Assembly: GCA_025362705.1 (NCBI GenBank)
Contig: JANYFH010000409.1
Location: forward strand, 1 to 20,652
From: Betaproteobacteria bacterium
GTDB lineage: Bacteria; Pseudomonadota; Gammaproteobacteria; Burkholderiales; Usitatibacteraceae
Direction of reading: 5' to 3'
Length of the DNA stretch: 20,652 nucleotides
Part shown: piece by piece, positions 16,237-20,652 of the stretch
Layout of the letters: each line of letters starts with the position of its first letter
How positions within the stretch are numbered: position 1 is the first letter of the stretch
Translations under genes and position numbers: made by a program
Notes under the pieces: model-generated
The model's database searches: none
The model's input: only the letters and a program-made list of their open reading frames with translations
Told to the model about the DNA's origin: nothing

Positions 16237-17430
16237 TTACCTGGCAAGCTCCGCACTGCGCCGTACGTGGCGAATCGCTTCATCGTTGCGCCCGAGTTTT
16301 TCCATCAGGCGCGCCAGAGTCATATGTGCATCGAGCGTGGGCGCCAGCGCTACACTGGCTTCAAGATAACTTTGTGCCTTGCCCCAAAGGGCCTGACGCA
16401 TGCAGAGCTTACCCAGTGTCGCCAACAACACCGCGTCGCGCGCGTGCTGTCGCAGCCAGCGTTCGCCACGCTCTATTTGCGCGAGCGTCGCATCAGTCTT
16501 GCACTCGGCGTAAAGAGCCGCAAGCTGGCTATCCCAGGCGTCTGACCCGCGCGCTTCAATGGTTTCTTCAATGACATCCTTGGCCTCTTCATCGCAGCCC
16601 AGCGCCAGCAGCCGCGCGGCAACCGTGACAGCCATCGTCGCGTCAAAGCGCGATTCGCGGGAAAACGCTTTCCACGCATTGGTTATCGTTTGAGGATTCG
16701 CCGGTTTGGATTTGATCAGATTGAGTTCGGCGTTCAAGCGAATTTGCTGTGCTGCGCCTTCGGGCAACATGCCGGAACGCGTCAGCGGCGCCAAAGTTAC
16801 CAAAGCATCTTCCCACGCTTTGCCGGCGAGCTCGGCTTCAACTTTCATTTTCAGCACACCGGGATTTCGCGGGTCGTTAGCCGCAAGATTCTTCAGCAGC
16901 GATAGCGCCTCTTCTGCCTTGCCATCAGCCAGAAGCATGTAGGCTTTCGATGCATCGCGCATGCGTGTCGAGCCTTCGTTGCGAATGTGATCGAGATACG
17001 GCAACGCCGCACCGGCGTGTCCGCCTTCGTAGGCTGCCCATGCCGCGATCGCAGCGGCCATATCGCGGGTGTCGTCATGCTGCATCGCGGTACGTGCACG
17101 CGCTTCGGCATTGCGGAACTCGCCCGAGAACAGAAGCTGCAAACTTTCCAGCAGCAGGTCGCGCGATTTTGTGCGCTCATGCTCGATTTTGTGTTTGCGC
17201 AATTGGCGCGGCAACCGGTACGTTTTTACGGCCAGCTGGATCAGGACATACGCGGCGACGAACATCGCCAATTGCAGGATCACAAAAAGCATGATCGACA
17301 TTTCAGCGCGCCATGGCGGCACCACAAACACCACGTAGCCGCTGCCATACCGACCAGCGAGCGCCAACGCGACGCTGAGCGCGGCGAGTGCCAGCACCCA
17401 CAGGGCGAGGCGAATGGGGCGGCTGGTCAT
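16237..17430 (-). CDS. hemY: HemY, membrane TPR protein of the haem operon
   Basis: A 397-residue inner-membrane protein encoded at the end of hemCDXY. Its exact role is unresolved in this family; it is linked to late or regulatory steps of haem synthesis and must not be confused with the protoporphyrinogen oxidase also called HemY. Two hydrophobic segments sit near the N-terminus (about 5-25 and 42-65), with VVFVVPPWRAEMS between them. They are followed by an alpha-helical TPR-type region with repeated Ala/Leu-rich helices (ARARTAMQHDD, AYMLLADGKAEEALSLL, LARLMEKLGRNDEAI). The start at ATG 17430 follows the hemX stop as TGACATG, a one-base gap, indicating translational coupling. The frame continues 16 codons upstream inside hemX, but that part is not HemY-like. 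Confidence 0.9.
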   Translation of the reverse strand: MTSRPIRLALWVLALAALSVALALAGRYGSGYVVFVVPPWRAEMSIMLFVILQLAMFVAAYVLIQLAVKTYRLPRQLRKHKIEHERTKSRDLLLESLQLLFSGEFRNAEARARTAMQHDDTRDMAAAIAAWAAYEGGHAGAALPYLDHIRNEGSTRMRDASKAYMLLADGKAEEALSLLKNLAANDPRNPGVLKMKVEAELAGKAWEDALVTLAPLTRSGMLPEGAAQQIRLNAELNLIKSKPANPQTITNAWKAFSRESRFDATMAVTVAARLLALGCDEEAKDVIEETIEARGSDAWDSQLAALYAECKTDATLAQIERGERWLRQHARDAVLLATLGKLCMRQALWGKAQSYLEASVALAPTLDAHMTLARLMEKLGRNDEAIRHVRRSAELAR

Positions 17431-17431
17431 G

Positions 17432-18472
17432 TCAGCGTTGCGGGCGCTCGCGCGCCGCGCGCGCGGCGCGTACCGCATTCAGGCTGCCGGTAATGTCTGG
17501 CGGCGCAATCGAAACCGCACTTTCGGCGAACTGCTTTAGCGTCGCGAGCGCATTGACGTTAACTTTTGCCTTTGGATCAAAGTATCTGGTCAGCATGTCG
17601 CGTGCGAGCTTGATGTCTTCCTTGTAATTCACATCGTCGTGCGCGATGAGCGCGGTGCGCGCCGACAGTAGCCGGAGCTTCAGATTTTCGCGCAGGAAAT
17701 AACTTTGTTGCGGAGAAAGCAGTGCCGGATCACCGCTATCCAGTTCACGAATGCGGATAAGCTGCTTCAGTTCAAACCACAAATCACGACCGAACCTGAC
17801 CGCGATATTTTCACTGCCGTCATTGACGCGCACATCGCGAACGACGGCCACGCCACCCGCCGTGGAATCGGGAATCGCCAGCGGCAATGTCGCAGCGAGT
17901 GCCGTCAGGTTATCCAGCTTCAAACTGATGCCGACGGTATCGACCAGCGGCAGCGCCTTGAGGCGCTCCATATCCTTTGTGATCGCACGACGCAATTGCA
18001 CCACCTGCAATTTATCGGCGCGCGCCAGGCGTTGATCAGCCGCCTGCAACGCGATGAGCGCAGCGCGCACATTGGCGGCAAGCACCAGTTCGCGACTGGC
18101 GATGTTTAGTGTTTGCTCAATCTCGGCCAGCAACCAGTCATCCGGTGCGCGCGCCAGATCGCGGTACATTTCTTCAAGCGCCACACGTTGCCCCTGAAAC
18201 TCGGCAAGTTTGCCTTCCAGTTGCGCGACGCGATTTTGCGACTCGCGCAAATCTTTAAGCATCTGGTCAACCTGCACGGCTGTCTGGTTTTGCGACTTGC
18301 TCTGTTCGGCCAGTTTCGCGCCGAGATTTTGCGTGAGTGCCTGTGCCGAATCACGGCCATCCCACCATGCCCACAATCCGAGCGTCAGTCCGGCGAACGC
18401 GATCGCCAATGCAGCTGTGCCCATCGCTGAGGATGCCGGAGTCGCTGGTGCTTTTGTGCTGGATTCGTCCAT
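17432..18472 (-). CDS. hemX: HemX-like membrane protein
   Basis: A 346-residue protein anchored by a single N-terminal membrane segment (about 17-37, GTAALAIAFAGLTLGLWAWW) with the bulk in the periplasm. A predicted coiled coil follows (about 42-105, rich in Gln, Glu, Leu and Ala: QMLKDLRESQNRVAQLEGKL), then the HemX domain, which includes DDWLLAEIEQTLNIASREL and LREN. Databases often name such proteins uroporphyrinogen-III C-methyltransferase, but no methyltransferase motif is visible, and I would not assign that activity. The ATG lies three bases after the hemD stop, and the gene ends one base before hemY. It is probably a structural partner of tetrapyrrole enzymes at the membrane, although this is inference from operon context. 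Confidence 0.9.
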   Translation of the reverse strand: MDESSTKAPATPASSAMGTAALAIAFAGLTLGLWAWWDGRDSAQALTQNLGAKLAEQSKSQNQTAVQVDQMLKDLRESQNRVAQLEGKLAEFQGQRVALEEMYRDLARAPDDWLLAEIEQTLNIASRELVLAANVRAALIALQAADQRLARADKLQVVQLRRAITKDMERLKALPLVDTVGISLKLDNLTALAATLPLAIPDSTAGGVAVVRDVRVNDGSENIAVRFGRDLWFELKQLIRIRELDSGDPALLSPQQSYFLRENLKLRLLSARTALIAHDDVNYKEDIKLARDMLTRYFDPKAKVNVNALATLKQFAESAVSIAPPDITGSLNAVRAARAARERPQR

Positions 18473-18475
18473 GGA

Positions 18476-19282
18476 CTAAGAGAGGAGTGGGTTGAGCGTG
18501 AATAATTGCGGCTTCATTTCGGCAAGTGCTGCAATCATTGCTGATTCTGCCATCGGCACTTCCAGAATTTTGTTGAACCCACGTGATCGTGCGGCTTCCG
18601 CAACACGAGCGTGCGGAACGAGTAAAGCGATTTCCGGTTGTGATGAAAGTTTCATGCTGATCAAAATGTTGATCAAACTATCCAATGTTTCAACGCTTAA
18701 AACAAAACAGCCGTGCACGCGACGGGACACGAGCAATTCACGGAGCGCTTCGCGTGCCGCCGAATCAGGTACAAACGACGCACGTCGGTAACACGCAAGC
18801 ACCGTCACGCGCGCACCACGCGCTGCCAGCGTCTGCTCCAGCAACGCGCGACCGCCGAGTTCGCTCTGACCCTTCACAAGGATAATATGTTGCCCCTCGA
18901 CGTGCTGCAATTGCGGCATCGCTAATAGGCCTTCGCTGTCGATGCTTTGTTGCGGTGAAACAACATTCTTGCATCCAGCATCGGCTAACGCTGCCGCAGT
19001 GGCGCGACCAATGGCAAACATTTGCGTGGTGGCGGGAATTTCACCGGCGCGCTGTAGTACGGGTACGCCATACGCCACCGCGTTGGCGCTGACAAAAATG
19101 ATGCCTGCTGCGCCGATCAATTCGCTTGACGAAAGCGACGCTTCAATTGACTCAATCACAAGCAGCGGAAATTCGATTACTCCGGCTCCGGCTTCGCGCA
19201 AGGCCGCTGCCGTGCGCGCAGCTTGCTGGCGTGGGCGCGTGACGACTAGCGTCAATTCGCGCAACGGCGGTTCAGCTTGCAT
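18476..19282 (-). CDS. hemD: Uroporphyrinogen III synthase
   Basis: Cytosolic enzyme of 268 residues that cyclises hydroxymethylbilane, inverting ring D, to give uroporphyrinogen III. The family is poorly conserved in sequence. What supports the call is the N-terminal LVVTRPRQQAARTAAALREAG, the FVSANAVAYGV motif near residue 65-75, a second Rossmann-like half with ILVKGQSELGGRALLEQTL, and the CYRRA and VHGCFVLSVETLDSL motifs, together with its place directly after hemC. The start at ATG 19282 overlaps the end of hemC by 11 bases, giving residues MQAEPPLRELTLVVTRP. The frame is open for 32 more codons inside hemC, but that portion reads as non-homologous leader. No Shine-Dalgarno sequence is visible, so coupling to hemC translation is likely. 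Confidence 0.92.
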   Translation of the reverse strand: MQAEPPLRELTLVVTRPRQQAARTAAALREAGAGVIEFPLLVIESIEASLSSSELIGAAGIIFVSANAVAYGVPVLQRAGEIPATTQMFAIGRATAAALADAGCKNVVSPQQSIDSEGLLAMPQLQHVEGQHIILVKGQSELGGRALLEQTLAARGARVTVLACYRRASFVPDSAAREALRELLVSRRVHGCFVLSVETLDSLINILISMKLSSQPEIALLVPHARVAEAARSRGFNKILEVPMAESAMIAALAEMKPQLFTLNPLLS

Positions 19283-20222
19283 CCACGCCGTGCCGGGAAA
19301 GTGAGGCCAGAATTTCCCCCGCACCCTCAGCAATGAGCGCTTGTGCGAGCGTAGTTCCGAGCGATTCAGCATTCGCAACGGTTCCAGTCATGGCGCGACG
19401 GATCATGCGGCTGCCATCCGGCATCGCCACAAAGCCATCGAGGGAAAGCGCGCCGTTTTTGAGTGTGGCATGCGCACCGAGGGGCACATCACAACTGGCG
19501 GTCAACGCGCGGCCAAAGGCGCGTTCGGCATTGATGATGGCTGTGGTATTCGCGTTTGCAAATGGGGCCAGCCACGCGGCGACGTCGCCACGCGCAGTCT
19601 GGTACTCGATACCCAGCGCGCCTTGCGCGATGGCCGGCAAATAATGTACAGGTGACAACGACGCACGAATGCGGTCGTGAAATCCCAGTCGTTTCAATCC
19701 GGCCGCAGCGAGGATGATGGCGTCAAAATTTCCGGCGTCAAGTTTGGCAAGGCGTGTGTTGACATTACCGCGCAAGGCCTCGATCTTCAAATCAGGTCGG
19801 CGGTTGCGCAATTGGCTTTCGCGCCGCAGGCTGGAAGTGCCGACCGTCGCACCTTGCGGCAGGGAATCGATACTGTCAAACTGGTTCGAAACAAAAGCGT
19901 CGTGCACATCCTCGCGCTCGCCAACGATGACCGCCGAAAAGCCCGGCGGCAGGGTCATCGGCACATCTTTCATCGAATGCACGGCGATGTCGGCGCGGCC
20001 TTCTTCGAGCGCCGTTTCGAGTTCCTTTATGAACAGTCCCTTTCCACCAATCTGCGCCAGCGGTTTATCCAGAATCTGGTCACCCTGGGTGGTCATGCCG
20101 ATGATCTCGACCTGCGCTTCGGGATAAAGGGTACGCAATTCTGCGGCGGTCCATTCGCTTTGCACCATTGCAAGACGGCTCTCGCGGGAGGCGATTCTGA
20201 TGAGTTTTGGCGTTGAGGGCAT
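19272..20222 (-). CDS. hemC: Porphobilinogen deaminase (hydroxymethylbilane synthase)
   Basis: A 316-residue cytosolic enzyme that joins four porphobilinogen molecules into hydroxymethylbilane on a covalent dipyrromethane cofactor. The N-terminal strand LIRIASRESRLAMVQSEW and the catalytic Asp86 in VHSMKDVP are present. So are the arginine-rich GTSSLRRESQLRNRRPDL motif, RGNVNTRL, and the cofactor-attachment Cys244 in TASCDVPLGAHA. Length is normal. ATG 20222 gives the usual start PSTPKLIRIASRESRLA; a GTG three codons upstream is possible and a longer open frame further upstream is not HemC-like. No ribosome binding site is seen. The gene is first in hemCDXY. A TAAAAT-like -10 sequence lies on the minus strand about 40 bases upstream without a good -35. 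Confidence 0.97.
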   Translation of the reverse strand: MPSTPKLIRIASRESRLAMVQSEWTAAELRTLYPEAQVEIIGMTTQGDQILDKPLAQIGGKGLFIKELETALEEGRADIAVHSMKDVPMTLPPGFSAVIVGEREDVHDAFVSNQFDSIDSLPQGATVGTSSLRRESQLRNRRPDLKIEALRGNVNTRLAKLDAGNFDAIILAAAGLKRLGFHDRIRASLSPVHYLPAIAQGALGIEYQTARGDVAAWLAPFANANTTAIINAERAFGRALTASCDVPLGAHATLKNGALSLDGFVAMPDGSRMIRRAMTGTVANAESLGTTLAQALIAEGAGEILASLSRHGVDAS

Positions 20223-20397
20223 GGGGGACACGGCGAGGGGGTAAGTAGCGTATGAAATTTTATCACGCACCCCATACCTGATCGTTGCGACGGGGAAAAC
20301 GGCACGCCGTCGTGTTGGTCCCGGTCGCATTGCTGCACTGCGGTAGAATGATCGTGTCTCAGCGAAACAGCAACTTCGCGTCAATTCCATCGCCCTC
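20223..20397. other. Divergent promoter region, hemC / DUF3683 gene
   Basis: A 175-base gap between two divergent genes. On the minus strand GATAAAAT lies about 40 bases before the hemC ATG and may be its -10. On the plus strand TAGAAT (20344-20349) is a -10 candidate for the oxidoreductase gene. Neither has a recognisable -35 at the normal distance. A short inverted repeat, ACGGC-ACGCCGT (20299-20310), lies between them. Confidence 0.35.
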
Positions 20398-20652
20398 ATG
20401 TCAGCCAATCCAGTCACTCTCCCAAAGCCGGAATCCGCCAAAAAGACTGGTGCCGTGCTGCCATTTTCGGCCAACGCGCACGACGATGAGCGTGTGGATA
20501 CTGAAGCCGTGCGCTTGCGTGAGATTCCGTACAACTACACCTCGTTCTCTGATCGTGAAATCGTCATGCGCCTTCTTGGCGCGGATGCATGGGACATCCT
20601 GCTGGAGCTGCGCGGTGAGCGAAAAACCGGACGCAGCGCCCGTATGCTTTAC
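20398..20652 (+). CDS. DUF3683-type FAD-linked oxidoreductase, N-terminal fragment
   Basis: Only the first 85 residues are in the window; the frame is open to the right edge. After a low-complexity leader of about 40 residues the sequence reads REIPYNYTSFSDREIVMRLL and then ELRGERKTGRSARMLY. I recognise this as the N-terminus of the large DUF3683-containing proteins of betaproteobacteria, which combine a DUF3683 module with FAD-binding oxidase and Fe-S domains related to glycolate or D-lactate dehydrogenases. Those later domains are outside the window, so the substrate cannot be stated. The ATG at 20398 lacks a clear ribosome binding site, and the next in-frame ATG lies too deep in the conserved part. 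It diverges from hemC. Confidence 0.75.
   Translation, partial: MSANPVTLPKPESAKKTGAVLPFSANAHDDERVDTEAVRLREIPYNYTSFSDREIVMRLLGADAWDILLELRGERKTGRSARMLY

Overview
The window looks like a stretch of chromosome from a betaproteobacterium. It is moderately G+C-rich by eye. It has the hemC-hemD-hemX-hemY order with hemX and hemY as in Beta- and Gammaproteobacteria, a gltB-gltD pair, hemE directly upstream of priA, and a divergent gene whose N-terminus resembles the DUF3683 FAD-linked oxidoreductases of Burkholderiales-like genomes. I cannot assign a genus. No tRNA, rRNA, CRISPR array, transposase or phage gene was seen.

Left arm (1-3681, all minus strand). A truncated polyprenyl-phosphate sugar-1-phosphate transferase of the MraY/WecA family runs off the left edge. 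It is preceded in the same direction by two tandem paralogous lipoproteins of about 450 residues with Ig-like beta domains. The two share a pattern of six ordered cysteines after the lipobox. A strong hairpin terminator ends the second-transcribed lipoprotein gene. These are the least characterised genes here.

Centre (4061-11521, plus strand). gltB and gltD encode the two subunits of NADPH-dependent glutamate synthase. They are followed by hemE (uroporphyrinogen decarboxylase). The 379-base divergent region upstream of gltB holds promoter-like elements overlapped by short perfect palindromes. The hemE-priA gap holds two perfect DnaA-box matches, an A+T-rich palindrome and several hairpins.

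Right arm. priA (replication restart helicase) and a secreted M61-family peptidase with a PDZ-like domain lie on the plus strand. They converge on the hemCDXY operon (minus strand), whose genes are tightly packed or overlapping. A 66-base imperfect palindrome sits in the convergence point. Its right arm includes a 23-base sequence that also occurs, in the same orientation, between gltD and hemE, so the hemE-priA-M61 block is bracketed by direct repeats. A truncated DUF3683-type oxidoreductase gene diverges from hemC at the right edge.

Functionally the window combines nitrogen assimilation (glutamate supply), three of the early tetrapyrrole steps (HemC and HemD make uroporphyrinogen III, HemE decarboxylates it), replication restart and envelope proteins. 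Glutamate is the precursor of tetrapyrroles in the C5 pathway, so gltBD next to hemE is metabolically plausible, but nothing in the sequence proves co-regulation. No wholly new multi-gene system is evident. The best candidates for new biology are the paired cysteine-patterned lipoproteins, the dispersed repeat/palindrome, and the DnaA-box-containing priA leader.
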